Assembly: GCA_033296885.1 (NCBI GenBank)
Contig: MU863878.1
Coordinates: forward strand, 62,001 to 126,000
Source of the DNA: Triangularia verruculosa
Lineage: Eukaryota; Ascomycota; Sordariomycetes; Sordariales; Podosporaceae
Reading direction: 5' to 3'
DNA: 64,000 nt
The notes under the pieces are model-generated. The model saw only the letters and a program-made list of their open reading frames with translations. It had not been told where the DNA came from and searched no databases. The translations under genes were made by a program, and so were the position numbers. How positions within the stretch are numbered: the first letter of the stretch is position 1; each line of letters begins with the position of its first letter. This document shows positions 22,537 to 36,623 of this stretch, piece by piece.

Positions 22537-24347
22537 GGAAGGGTGCTGGATGATATTTGGTGACGTGTAAGAGGAAGATGAATGAAAAAGACGAGATAGT
22601 TTGTGGGCAGAAGAAAGTTGCGATCGAGAACTTTGGAGGGATGTCGATGGAAAGCTTGCAAAAGGGAACTTGGGAGAGAGGGCAACAGGCAGAAGAGTAT
22701 TAACCAAAAGGGCAACAGTGGGGCCTCGAGGCCGACGTCCCATGAGCAGTCGACAGAATCAGCACCAGACGATGGTCAAAGCTCTGAAGCTGGGAGCAAG
22801 TACCATTGATATTCACCTCCATCGTCAAGCAAGTTGCTCCCATAGAAGCAGGCCGAAAAATCAGGAGGCTGGGTGGGATCAAAACTTCAACGTCAACTGC
22901 CCTGAAAAACCTCAAGACTTTCAAATGAACCCTAGGAAGAAGCAAGGGCGATCAAGGCGCCTTCCTAAAGGAAAACATCCATGGGAGCAATAGATAATAT
23001 TACCTGGCTCCCGGTTCAATAATGGGTACACCACCTAGTCATTGGCACCTCAGAGCAATAGCCATCTGATACTGACCATGACGGCGCGGAGCAATGGTTC
23101 AAAGAGTGAACTTGGCAAGGCCTAAGCTTGCAAAACGAGGCCATGGTTCCAGCAGCGGCATTGCTATGAGAATAATGCCAAGATCCCGCCGAACGCCGTT
23201 GCGGGGCAGTAGATATATGCTTTTATAACCCCCAAAACATGTAGGCCACTCTTCGTTTGGCGGTGACTACACACCCAACATTGTATCCTAATCACCGCGC
23301 AATCATGTATTTGACTCACCCCCATATCTCGCAGCGCAGCATCGTAACAATCTATCATTGGTTTTGACACCATGAAAACATACAATCGCTTTTATATGAC
23401 CATTTCTTGATGAGTGTACCAGATGATTGACGCCGTGATGTCCTCCTTGGCAAACCAAACCCCTGACCGTCGTCCCCTCAACACCCGAGATTCAACCGAA
23501 ATCCAACGACACCTCCTCCACCCAACCTCCACCCGCGGGAACCTTGAATCAACCACCTCCCATCAAACTTCCACTCCCTCCTCACCAGGAATGGCGGCAT
23601 TCTGCCAAACAAACCCTGTCAAAACATCTGCCTCATGGTACCAAACTCTACGGCAGGATTGACCTGCCCTGCCAAGACGAGCATGCATCAAGAATGCCAC
23701 GACTGCGTTGGCCGTTTCTCACATTCTAGACAAGTCCCTGATCACTGAACCAATCTCACCATTCAAGTCTACGATCTGGGATCACTTTTTGACTTGTGTT
23801 TGCAAATCCAGTTGAGCCGAGAGTTGCGATGCCGAGTGTCCGGGCTCGACAACAGCCAATCATATCACAGCTCAATGCCGAATCGGGCAGGCGATGGTGG
23901 AGCACAGCCGCAAGCTGTCAGGGGTTCTTTGGCTAGGCAAAAGCCAACGCAGCGGCCGCGGAGATACATGACGAGGGTGCTATAATTACTGGGCGCTGGC
24001 GCTGTGGCTGTGCTGTAGAGTCACTTAGATCCATGGCTCTTCAGTACCGAGAGTACCTTTGCCAAGGGCCAAAGGTTGGCCTTTTGCCCGGCCAGAGGGA
24101 TCACCGAAGTGCAAGCATCAAAACACATCTCGTGTAGGTAGCTGGAGAAACCACTTCTTGACCAATTCAAGTGTGAATTTTTCAAACTCTCTGTTTTCGC
24201 TATAATACTCCATGACGACTAACTAAGCATGCCCCGTTCCCTAAATGTATAAACCTCAGGAAAGAAAAGACAATTCAACTATGCAAACCCCATCACCAAC
24301 CTCCAACCCCACCACAGCCATTCATCCCCCCCGCCCTGACAACCCTT
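22537..24347. other. Gene-poor spacer before the PKS-NRPS cluster
   Basis: About 1.8 kb between array 1 and the 3' end of the PKS-NRPS gene. Short frames only. TTGCTCCCA occurs at about 22,790 (minus) and 22,838 (plus), resembling the array-family upstream element. No other feature was recognised. Confidence 0.4.
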
Positions 24348-27300
24348 CTACCTCTGATTAACAACAACCGTCTCCCTCCCCCTCTCCCCCCTCCTCAAAC
24401 TCAAATCATGCGTCGAAAACAACCACCCGTACCCCTCCCTCTTCACAGCCCCAACCCACTCCAACAACCCCATCCTCTCCTCCACCCCCGGCAACCTCCC
24501 CTCCAAGTAATCAAACATCTCCTTTGGAGTAATCGTAGCCTCTCCCTGATGGTGCACAAACCTCACCGTCCCCCCCGCCGCCGTCCCAAACACCACGCCA
24601 TGAACCACACCCCTGGCAAGTCCCTCACTACGAACAACATCAAATCTCCCCGCCCAGGTACTCCGTTCAGGAATAACCCCCAACCTCTCCGTCACTGTCG
24701 CAAGCTCCTCCAGTGCAGCATCTTTGACCCCCCCAACAGCAGGAATCGAGGCCGGTCGTGGCGTAAAACGGTGGATCGTAATCGGAATGCGCAGTTGTCG
24801 CGAGGCGTTCTCCAAAAGGACTTCACTAGCCCATTTGGAGGCGGCATACCCTTCTGATCCGTCGATTGGTGGTCGGAATCCCGCAACCGAGGTTTCTGGC
24901 GCCGGAGAGGCGGAGAGATACGGGTTTGTGGCGTCTGAAAGCAGGAGGACACCGCTTGTAGAAAGGAAGTGAATCGGCACGCGGCGGGGGCAAGCTAGGT
25001 GCAGGAGCGTGCGGGTTGAGGTGACGTTCGTGTCGCGGAGGGAGTAATACGAGTCCCAGAACGATCTCCGTGCGCCAGAGTGGATGATCAGGTCGACTGA
25101 GGAAACCAGCTCGGAGAAGACAGAAGTGGAAAGGCCGAGGAGGGGGGAGCCGAGATCACCGACGTGGACGATGATCTTGGAGCTGCTGGCCACGGAGGGA
25201 TGAAGTCGCGATTTTGCTTGCGAAAGGGTGTCAGCCCGAACGGCAACGCAGTGGATGGCGGAGATGGAGTCATCGGAAATCAGCTGCTGTAGGAGATAGG
25301 GACCCAAGTATCCCGTCGCACCGGTAAGCAGGACTATCTTGCCGTGCTGCTTCAGTGAAGGTTGCGCGGAGCTTTGCCCGGAAAGCTTGAGGAGATCCTT
25401 ATCCACCGCTGTCTCCTTCTCCCAGTCCACAGTCTCGACGGTATGCGAGGCCTCGACGAGAGCGGCCATCTGAGACAAGATGCTGGCATCGAGGAGTTGG
25501 ATCAGCGGAAGAGACACATTGAATACGCCGCGAATTCGTCCCTGCAACTTGACAAGCAGCAGAGAGTTGCCCCCCACAGCGAAGAAGTCGGTGCCGCTAC
25601 CAATGGTGAAATTGCTTGCAAAGTCGGCGGGGAGAACGTCAAGCCATGCCTCAGCCAACCGTTTCTCCACTGAGCTCAGCGTCTCAGCGTCTGCATCACC
25701 ACTGGGTGAGCCGCTCAGCTGAGGAAGCGGTAAGGAAAGTATGGCCTTGCGATCTTTCTTGCCGTGAAGATTCTTCGGGAAATCGGCGACTGGCACAGCC
25801 ACAGTAGGTCTCATGTAGGCCGGCAGAGGCAGAGACGCAAGCAGATCCTTCAAATACGCGGCCTTGTCTGGCACAGATTGCTGGTCCTGGGCAAAAATGA
25901 CATGCGCAACAAGAATCTGCGCCTCGCTTCGTAGAGTCACCACCGCATCAGCGATGGCGCCATTGGCTTCGTTAAGAAGTGTCGATTCAATGTCCAGCAG
26001 GTCGACCCGGAAGCCTCTGATCTTGACTTGGCTGTCTCCCTCAAGCCGACCCTCATGCATTAGGGTTCCATCCGCACGGAGACGGCCCATGTCGCCGGTA
26101 CGGTAGCACATGTTCCATCCATGTCGAAGGTCTGAATCGGACGCAAACTTGTTGACGAGGAACTTGTCCTTGGTAAGCCCCTCCTCGTTCAAATACCCGA
26201 CACCAACGCCACAGCCGCCGATGACGATCTCACCCGGGAACCCTTGAGGCACAGGATTTCTTTGCTCGTCAATGATGTGGATGGAGTAATTCACGTTCGG
26301 CTGGCCCACCGTTACCGGCCCATCATCACCGCCGTCGAGGAACGGAATCTCCGCCATTGTCGCCGAAATGATAGCTTCAGCCGGACCGTAGCAGTTGTAC
26401 AACCGGACAGAACCATGCCCAAGCTTCGCAAACTCCCGCACCAGCTTCCGGGGGAGTGTCTCTCCACAAGCAAGCGCGTGCTTCCATGACGAGGCTTGTC
26501 GAAGTTCTTGGGGAGCCGCCTGTAGAATGCCCGAGTACTCAGAAGGTGTAAGAAGCGTCCAGGTCACATTCTCCTGGTGGATGAGGCTGGCGAGAAGTCT
26601 GGGGTCACGTCGAGCGTCCTCTGGGGCGACGACAAGGGTCCCACCCATGGACAGAGCTGTGAAGATTTGGCCGATGGAAAGGTCAAAAGAGAAAGCGCTC
26701 TGCTGGAGAACCACTTCGCGGCCGATGTTCCAGTTCCTGACATAACCTTCCATGTGATTGACCAAGTTTCTGTGCCGTAGAACAATGCCCTTGGGTGTAC
26801 CGGTGCTGCCGCTAGTGAACAGAATCACGGCAGGGTCCTCCCCGGTCACTGGGATGGATTTGATCGTCTCGAGCCCAGTCAACGTACTAACAACGCGATC
26901 AACGTTGACCACCGCGGCACCCAAGGTCTGCAATTGCGAGCTGAGCTGAGTCGTTGCCTTGTGCACAAGGATCACCGTCGGCCTGGCCGCTTGGATGATG
27001 GCATTCAGCCGCGGGACAGGGTTGAGAAGAACCATCGGCACATAGACGCCCCCGGCCCAGAAGATAGCGATCAGAGAGCAGATCCAATCCGGGCTTGCCT
27101 CTTGTAGGACCCCAATCTTGTCGCCCTGCTTGACACCTCTTTTGAGAAGCTCGTCCTTGATCTCGCGAGCCTTTCTCTCAAGGTCTCGGTAACTGAGGCT
27201 GACGACACCACGACCATCCCGAACGGCAATAGAATCGGGACGTTGCTGGCAAATCTCATGGACACGATGACCCAGCGTTTCGCTCCACTTGAAGTCCATA

Positions 27301-30300
27301 CTGCGGCCTTGACCCAGACCCAACGCCTCCTGAATCTGCTTGTTGCTGAACAGCTTGGCGGCATTGCAAGTCAATAGCGGGTTGTTAACAAATTGCTCCA
27401 GCAGAGTAAGATAGCAGTCAAGAAGCTTCTGCATCTCAGGAACTCCATAGAGATATTCCTGACCGATGAGCGCGACGAGCGAGCCCGCACTTCCCTCAAT
27501 GACATCGAGTGTGATATCATACGCTCGTTCACCCGGGTTCCTGTCGGCATTCTGCCAAGTGGTATCGGCAAACTGCAGCTTCTCTTGCGCCCCCGTGTGA
27601 TAGTCAAAGAAGGCCTGGAACAGTGGGCTGTTGCCTGAAGAGCGCGGAACTTTCAGTGCCTGAAGCAGGTCATCAAACGGCACGCCGGCGTGTCCAAGAC
27701 CCTCATACACCTTGACGCGCGTGCCCTTGAGGACCTCACCGAACGGCGTATCCGGAAGATGCTTGAAGCGTAGCGGCAGCATGTTCAGGAACAATCCGAC
27801 AGTGGACATCACATTGCTGTCGTGGCGGTTTGCATCGGCGAGACCGATGCAGAGGTCATCCACGCCAGCGAGCCGTGCCAACATGATGCGGAAGACGGCG
27901 AGATAGAAATGCGAAGAAGTGGCGTGGAACTGCCTGCAGACGAGCTTAAGGTTGGCAGCGAGCTTTGGATCTAGGCGTTGTTCGACGTAGCTGGACCCAT
28001 ACTTGCTGATGGCTTTCCTGGTGGTGGTCTTGGAAACGGGCAACAGTGGCAGAAGAGGAGGCACTTCCTGGAATTCGCCCTTCCAGTAGGCGAGATTTTT
28101 TTCAAGACTGCCCTTCTCGATTGCGATGCCCTCCTTTTCCGCGAATTCGCTGTACCGAAGACCCATTGGTGAGGGGGCCTGGCCGTTGTATGCCCGTTCC
28201 AAATCAGCCACAAACGACGTGAAACCCACACCATCCAGCACAATGTGGTGGTATCCGAAGATGATTGTATGCGTCAATGAATCCTTGGACAAGAGGACAA
28301 CCTGCATCGTCTCTCCTTGCTCCAGGTCATAGATCGTGTTTCGAACTCGCTTGTAAGCAGCAGAAATCTCCTCATCGGTTGAGACAGTCTTGTGGTTTAG
28401 CTCAACCTTGGATGTCTTCATCACCCCTTGCCAAGCCTTCTCGGCCGAGTTTTCGTCCGCTATAAAGCAGGTCCTCAGCGCTTCATGGGCATTGACTGTC
28501 TGCTTGAGAGCTCTGGCGAAAGCCTCGATCCGAACTTTGCCGCGAATGTTGTAGGAGAGTGTGACATTGGATGCTGTTTGATCGGACAAGAACATGCTGA
28601 GAAACCAGAATCTGGACTGGGCTGAGGATACTCTGACGCGGCGGATCACCTCGGGGACGGGCTTCGTGCTGGGAACATCTTCTTCCAAGACTGATGATGC
28701 GCTGCTGCCACCCGCTCCCTCAACTTGGGGTGGGGTAAGTGCCACGAGACTGGCTGTGTCTGACGCGCTTGTCATGATCGATGCTGTCGGCTGAACCTGG
28801 AGATGAAAGCCCCCAGTCAGCAATTTGTACAACAAAAACATTCCCTTGCACTTCGCCATACTTCTCGGGGAACAACAGCAAGAGTGAAAAGGTAGAGAAG
28901 ATTGAAAGTCGTCGTCAATTCAAAGCAACTATACACTTACATGTACATAACTTGAATCCTCCCCGCTCTCACTGCCCACGCTCTTCGGCGTGTCAGACAC
29001 ACTTGGCTTCTCCACTGCAACCGGAGCAGGAATAGTCGGTTCCACCGCGGCCACGTCTCCCGCACCAATTCCCGGAAGTAGCTCTCTCGGCATCTGCTCG
29101 ACGGCGAACTGGCAGAGACCTGTGGTCGAGGCACCTCCAAGAATCTTGAGCACCGCCATATCCACGCCGACCTCCTTGAGGAACCACGAACGGATCTCCA
29201 CCGCCACCAACGAATCCACGCCCATCTCGATAAGAGGCGCATCATGGCGGAAAGAGCTCTCGTCCATCTGAAGCATAGCCCTGAGTTTGGTTCCGAAACA
29301 CGCTAAATCAAGAGAATTAGTCGCTGAACATTATGCCTAGAAGGACGAGGGGGATTGGGACGACTTACTCTCGAGGGCCTTGATAGCCTCTTGCTCACTC
29401 TTTGCGGCCGCGAGCTGGGTTCGCGCCGGCAAGACAGTTTTTTTGCCACCCGTCTCGACCGGGTCCCTCTCGGGCGGCAGCACCATGTGCGAGAAGCGAG
29501 GGTTGTTGACCCAGTGAACACCCGTATCTTCGCCCTCGTACGCATACCGCAGCCCGCTGATGATGTCTGGATTCTCGCCAGAGCCCGGCAGACCAGCCAT
29601 GATGCATTGTGCCACCATGTGCTGCAGGTCCACCTCGGAAACAGGCAAGTATCCGTACTTGACCAGGATCTGTTCCATGACGTCGCCCGCCCGCGTGAGG
29701 AAGCCGACGCCCACGACGCTGCCGAGCTCGAGAACGGAGGCTGGCTGGCCGCGTGCTATCCGCTGTTGGATAAACGAGGTCATGAATGCATTGGCAGCGT
29801 TGTAGTTGGCTTGACCGCGGTTCCCGATGATGGATGACAGCGAAGAAAACACGAGGAAGAAATCGAGGGGGTAATCACCGAAGACCTCGTCAAGGTAAAT
29901 GGTGCTGTCGACCTTGGGCTTCAGAGTCCCGTTGAAGGTGTTGATGTCCATTTCGAGGAAGAACTTGTCCTGCAAGACCACAGCACCATTGATGATGCCG
30001 GCCAGGGGAGGGAGATCTCGTTTAATCTCTTCAGAGAACCTGATCCAGGCATCTCGGCTGGTTGCGTCAAACCCAGCAACTTTGACCTTGGCTCCAGTAG
30101 CCTCAAGCTCATCGATCCAGGCTCTCTCAATCTTAGGGTTGCGGCTGGTCATGATGACCGCGCCTGCGCCGTGACGAATCATCCAGCGGCAGAGCGACTG
30201 GCCCATCTCACCAGTCATGCCGACGAGCATGTATGATCGATCGGCTCTGAAGAGCGCCGAAGGAGCAGCAGGGGAGACTTCGACTGCCAAGGAAGGCCAC

Positions 30301-33300
30301 AACGACCAGTCAATAAGTGCCAAGGGGCTCACGTGGTCGCCAGTGTCTTGTTGTAGTAGATCTGACAGAGACACGACATCTCCATTGACTGAGAAGCTGG
30401 ATGGGGTGTTGTCGACAAGAGCAGCCAGTCTCAGCCCAACCTCACTCGGTGAAACCCCTGGCAGGGACACGGGTTGTTGGTGGAAAGCCAGGTCTTCCTC
30501 GATAACCTTGCAGCTGGCTGGCAGAGTGGACTTGATGAGTTCAACGAGCTTGTTGCCGTGATCAATACAAACAAAGGCAAACACGTCCTTGGGGAGCGCT
30601 TGCAGGGCGACACGGGGTGTTTGACGGGGGTGCAAATAGACCCAGTCGGCCGAGTTGCTGTGCTCCGACTTCTGGGTGGTAAAACGGACCTTGAACTTGC
30701 TCTTGATCGCATGAGCAGTCAGAACAGAAGCCAAGGTAGCATCTGGCTCATGTACCAGCAGTGTTCCACTCCTGCCGCTGGCTTGGCTGACAATGTGACC
30801 AGCCAGGCTGTAGCTCAACACCTTCTTGAGCAGTCCCGGGGCTTCAGCCTCCGTGAAGCCGTCCGGCAGATTCATGGCTAGGGCTTGGTTCACCGAGATG
30901 ACAGAAGAGCGCTCCGTTGACAGGCAGATAACCCAGCGCTCGCTGCCAAGAGCCTGGCCCACCACCAAGAAAGAGGATCCAACTTTGCTATCGACCTTGA
31001 GTGCGCGCAGTGATGAATATCGCACCCGAACAGTGATGGTGTCTTTGACCGCCTGCGACACCAGCGCGCTGGGCATATATCGCTGCTTCAAGGCCCAGGA
31101 TCCATTCTCTTCGATCAGCCTGACAGTTGTCTCCTCGTCCACACCACGCTTGATGCTCCGTCGGGACACGTTCAGCCGGTCATTGTTGTCTTGATGGACC
31201 ATCACTCTCGGAACCCATAATTTGTCGTCTCTGAAGCGAAGCTCCGGCTCCGTCGTCCACAACAGTTGATCCTTGAATGCCGGATCTCTCTCCCACGAAT
31301 CGGTAGCGACGAGACGCAACAGTGCCTCCGAGATGACGCGGGTATTCGACAATGGCTTATCAGCTGCAGCAAAGTCTAGGACCTGTGCCCGCAAGGTGGG
31401 CTGTTCCGCTGCCACAGAGCGGAGGAAGCCGACTGATGCGTTGGCCCATGGGTTCTCCCTCTCTTGCGCATAGGTAACCCAGAGGAGGTTACGAGAATTT
31501 TCGACGAGAAGTTGAAGAGCCTTCAGCCGTTGGGGAGTCACGTCCTTGAAGACAGGCTCATCAAGATCGAGCAGGTTGAGGATTGTCGCATCAGGCAGGA
31601 TTCCGGCGTCAAGGATGTCATCAAGGGTGTCGATGATGTTGACATCCGTGAATAGATGGCCAGCAACCCCAACAACATCATCCACAATCTGGAAGGTGTC
31701 CAGCTGAACGCCACCCAGCACATACAGAATGCTGGACTCGGCTCGGTACCCAGCTGGGAGCAGGGGTCGGCGAAGTCGGTCCATCCTGTCGTCGACGGCC
31801 TGTGAAGCAATGACGGAGAAGGGGTTGGGGTAGAGATCCCGTGCCGGGGTGATGGCATCCACTCCGGCAAAGCCTGCTTTGCGAAGAGCCCGATTCCATT
31901 TTGAAGGCGTGATGCAGGGTGAATACGGACGGCCATCATTGACTCCCAGCCACCAGCCAGACAGACCGCCCATTGAGAATGAGTAGCGGATAGTGGTGTT
32001 GTCGGTGATCTCCAAAAGGAAGAGGAATCCGCCAGGCTTGAGGAGGGAGCGCGTATTGACGAGGGTGTTGTGCAGGTTTGTAGTGGCGTGAAGGACGTTG
32101 GAGGCGATAACAACATCGTACGACTGCGGTGTGTACCCCTGGTCAGATACCGACTTCTCAACATCGAGCGTCTTGAATATCATCTTGTCGCTGGCGCTCT
32201 CGAAACGAGCCGCCGCTTTCTCAAAGAATCCACTCGAGATGTCGGTGAATGTGTAGGAAGAGTACGCATTGCCCAGGGCATCCAGCACGGCCTGTGTGGA
32301 AGAACCAGTTCCGGCACCAATCTCGATGAAGTTCATGCGTGGGTAGCGGTGCGCAAGCTGCTTCACCATCTTGCCCAGCCACCGGTTGGAGGCAGGTAGA
32401 CCCAAGCTCTGCGCGTAAAAGTCATCAAGCATGTTGTCAGGACGCATGTGCTCAAGCATGGTCGTCTCGCCACGAATGACGGCTGGCAAAGCTCGACCAA
32501 CGCTCACGCTGAGCTTGATGTCGATGGAAGAAGGATACTGACGCATCAGATCCTCGATCACCTTCTCGTCATCGTGGCGCCACTCCGGTTTGAGATATGA
32601 GTGTCGACCATCCATTGGCCGGTCAAGCAGGTGTCGGATTGCTTTGAGCAAGTGCATGTGATTTTCAGCACAGTGTTCTCTCTCGTACGGAGTGAGAGTC
32701 TCGTCCAACCGGCGCCAGTAATAGTGCGCTACTCGCTCGCAGGCTTCGGCCAGCTCCCATTCCTCAGGTGTTGCGCGGTCGCCTGCGACAGCAACCTCCC
32801 CGTTTGGAGCTGCGACGCCCCAGATGGTCTCAAAGAACATGGATCGGTCGTCACGGGCTGTGGTCTGGCTAACCGACACCATACTGGCCCCTTCGACCTG
32901 TATGAGGGTTTTGTCACCGGCGAAGAAGACAACGTCGCCGCGCATCTCATTAGACGGGCTGTCGACAAGCCAGGCGTCAAATGCTAGCCTGGATTCCTGC
33001 TCTGCCCGGAACAACGACGGAACAACAGTGATCTTCTTGACCGTCCTGGGAAGGAAAAGCGCCCAAAACCTGCCGTCGCCAGGCCAAGAATAGGCCCCGA
33101 ACATGGCTTGAAAAGCCTGATCAAGGACTCCTGGATGTACGAGGAGCTGATCGTCCTCAGATTTCTCAATGAAGCCCGTGCAGAAATCAAGTCGGCGCCG
33201 CATGTTAGAGCACGTCCGGAATTCGCGGGTGTAGCCATAACCGACAGTCTCGAGGGAGGAATAGAAGCGATCGCTATCAATGGGAATCAGATGCGCAGGC

Positions 33301-36300
33301 GTGGCGGCCCGAGGGGGCAGGGATGATGAAGACGGATCGAAGACCACTCTGACTGTGCCGCTGGCCACCTTGGTGAGATGGGTAGAATTCTGAGATAGAT
33401 GGGCAGAAATGACGAAGCTGGCGACGGCAGAGCCAGCGTCTCTTTCAATGGCAGAAAGCGTTGTCGTGGTCTCGACACCAGTCTTTTCATCCGAGAACAC
33501 AATCGCACGACTGATGTCGAGGTCTTCGACTTCGAGAAGTTGAACGGAATCCGTCTCGCCGGCCATCATCTGCGCAGCTTCCAGTACCATGGAGACATAG
33601 CCGGCGGCAGGGAACACCACCTGACCTTGGATTTTGTGACCCTCCAGCCAAGGAATCTGCTGAACGCTGAGGAAGATGCGCCAGCGCAGCTCATTCTCAG
33701 TTCCATCATCCACTCTACTACCAAGCAATTGATGAGGAGGTTGTGATCGAGTGCGATACTGCTCGCTCTTGCGCGATTCATACCAGTAGACCCTGTCATG
33801 GTCCCACGAGTATGTTGGCAAGTTTTTCAGAAGCGTTGGCCGACCGCTATCAGGAAGGAGAGCATGAACTTCCTCAAAGTTCATAGCTGAAGCGCCAAAG
33901 TGCGTCCAAACACTGCCCAGACATTCTGACAAAGCCAACAGATCGTTTGCGCCCCGCTTCAATGTACCGGCATACGGGATTTCGATGTTCAGCTCGGCTA
34001 ATGTCTGTGAAGCTGGGCCTTTCAAAGCCGGATGTGGGCCGACCTCGAGAGCAAAGTGGGTTGGTCCGCCATTCTGAACTGCGCTCGTAACTGCCTGAGA
34101 GAAGAGGACGGCATTAACCATGTTGTCCCTCCAGTAGGTAGTACGCAGGGCATCGTTTGGCCGCATCCTGGCGCCATCCAACACGCTCGAGTACCAGACA
34201 CAGTCATCATCTGGCGTCTGGATAGTGATTCCAGCAGCATCCAGTGCCTCGACGTACGGCTCAGCGCACGGTTGCATGTGGTGGGAGTGATAAGCCGTGT
34301 CCACCTTCAGCAACCTAGCGAAGGTCTTCCTCTCGTCCAACATGATCTTGGCCCGAGAGATGGCATCAGCATCGCCTGACAGAGTAACGCTGGACGACGA
34401 ATTGCTCGCTGCAAGCTTGATCTTGCCACGGAACTCAGGCTTATCACAAAGCTCAATGGCTTCCTCCATCGAGCAGCCAACAGCCATCATAGCGCCCTTC
34501 TCGCCGGACGATCCCTGGGCGAGACCGGCATAAAAGCCTCGAAGATAGGCCACCTTGGTGGCATCCTCAGGTGACAGAAAGCCTGCCGCGTGTGCCGCAC
34601 CAATCTCACCGGATGAGTGGCCGACCACGGCGGAAAATCTGATCCCGGCGGTTCGCAGAAGGTCGACGAGGATGATTTGGACGACGGTGCAGAGTGGCTG
34701 CGAGAACGCAGCCTCGCCCATACGAGACGCGGTCGCATCCTTCAACAGTTCATCGGCAATTCTCCAAGAGGGCCGGTATGGCCTGGGAAGGTTCTGCAAC
34801 GCGTTGTCGAGCTTGACAACTATCTCCTTGGCACGAGGAACAGTGTTGAGTAAATCCTTGCCCATCTGGGCCCATTGCGCGCCCTGTCCGGTGAAGACAC
34901 CGAGAATCCTACGATCACCAGTGCTGGAGCGTGTTCCAATGGAAGTATCAGGCGTCTTCTCCAGTCCATCAAGTCTTTTGCCGATCTCATGCCGCAACTC
35001 CTCAACAGTCGAGGCTGAAAGGGCAACCTTGACGGGCAACGCAGATCTTCTCGCTCTCAGGGTCCAGGAAAGATCGGACAAGTTGGTATTGGGATACTGC
35101 AGGAGATACTCCTGGTAGGAAGAGAGTGTTCTCTGCAGAGCTGACTCAGAGCTGGCCGAAAAGACAAACGGGATGATAGCCGAGGCCCCAGTCCAGACGC
35201 CACCGCGGGTAGTCGCATTGTCCTCAGGAGGGACATAACTCTCGAGAATGACATGAGTGTTGGCACCTCCAAAACCAAAGCTGTTGACGCTAGCCCTCCT
35301 GGGGACGCCTACAGGGAGCTCAGGCCATGCAGAAATCTGAGTAGGGATCTCCAGAGGACCATAGAAGGGAATCAGGTCGGGGTTGAGCGACTCGAAGAGA
35401 AGATTCGGAGGGATCTCTCCGGCCTGCAGCGCGAGAGAGGCCTTCAGCAGCCCTGACAGACCAGCTGTGCCTTCGGTATGACCAACAACAGTCTTGATGC
35501 CACCGACATACAGGGGATGCTTTGGCTCTGACGAGCCAACGGTCCCTCGGCCAAAGAATGCCGAGTAGATAGCCTCTGCTTCCTGAGGGTCGCCGGCCTT
35601 TGTTCCGGTGCCGTGTGCCTCAAAAAACTGGGGCCTGTCGCTAGGATTGCGCACATCCAGACCGACATTGGCGTATGCTTTCCGGATCAGATCCGCCTGG
35701 GCGTGAGCACTGGGCATCGTAATTCCCATGGTGCGGCCATCCTGATTGGTTGCCGACTCGCGAATCACGCAATGAATGTTATCACCATCCCTGATTGCGT
35801 CGCCAAGAGGCTTCAGAACCACGGACACAAACCCCTCCCCACGACCGTAGCCGTCAGCGCTAGCGTCCCACATATGCGATCTTCCCCGCGGGGACAGCAT
35901 ATTGACCTTGCTTAAAGCGATGAAGAGCTCTGCTCACAAGCATCATTAGCATCAGAAAACAGGGTCCGAGAATTATTGGGACTTCATACCTGGTCCAAGA
36001 ATCAAATTGCCGCCGGCAGCCACAGCTACCTTGGATTCGCCCGTCCTAAGGCTAGTAATGGCACCGTGGAGGGCGAGCATGCTGGACGAGCACGCCGTGT
36101 CGATGGTCATGGACGGGCCATGCCAGTCAAAGACATACGAAACACGGTTCGAGATGATGGACCGTGCAGTAGCTGTAGCAAAGTACTGAGGAATTGTATC
36201 AACGTCCCGCATTAGCAGGTCGGTGTAGTCGGTGGCCATGACGCCGGCGTAAAAGGCAGTGTCGGAGCCCTGTAGACGCTCCAGCGGGATGCCTGCATTC

Positions 36301-36623
36301 TCGAGAGACTCGTAGACCGTCTCAAGCAAGAGACGCTGCAGGGGATCGATAGATTCTGCCTCCACCGGCTTGATGCCGAAGAAGCCAGCGTCAAAGAGCC
36401 GGAAATCCTCATCCAACAGATGGGCGTGCTGGACATTTGCCGTGCCGTGGTGACGGCCGTCAGGGTGGTAGAAGCCATCGACATCGAAGCGGTCGATCTT
36501 CCTGAGGAGATCTCGAGGGTTACGCAGGAGATCCCACAACTTGGAGGGTGAGCTGGCGCCTCCGGGAAGCCGGCAGCCGCTGCCAATGATGGCGATGGGC
36601 TCGTGAACAAAGTTGTTGGGCAT
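24348..36623 (-). CDS. Hybrid PKS-NRPS (KS-AT-DH-MT-ER0-KR-ACP-C-A-T-R)
   Basis: Iterative highly reducing PKS fused to one NRPS module. Exons on the minus strand: 36623-35990, 35929-29369, 29302-28941 and 28796-24348, giving 4,001 residues; all frames join. Introns are 60, 66 and 144 nt. Active sites: KS C178 (DTACSS), H317 and H362; AT GHSSGE near 650; DH HKIQGQVVFP; C-methyltransferase IEIGAGTGS; KR VGMTGEMG and NRGQANYNAANA; ACP GVDSLVAVE; condensation HHIVLDG; adenylation FTSGSTGTPKG; T domain VGGNSLLL; reductase TGATGYLG with S and YAASK. The ER region lacks a GG.G cofactor loop and looks inactive. A TATA-like AGTATATC lies about 85 bases upstream. The 144-nt intron could hide a split into two genes, but C-A-T-R directly behind an ACP argues for a fusion. 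Confidence 0.92.

Noticed and set aside
12403..22600. Array 1 as a CRISPR-like or simple tandem repeat array
   Set aside because: Units are diverged gene copies with introns, not short spaced repeats, and the organism is a fungus.
28797..28859. NRPS as an independent gene starting at the ATG at 28859
   Set aside because: The upstream frame ends exactly at an ACP with a good GTAAGT donor, and phases join; C-A-T-R directly behind an ACP is the standard PKS-NRPS fusion. Kept only as a low-level alternative.
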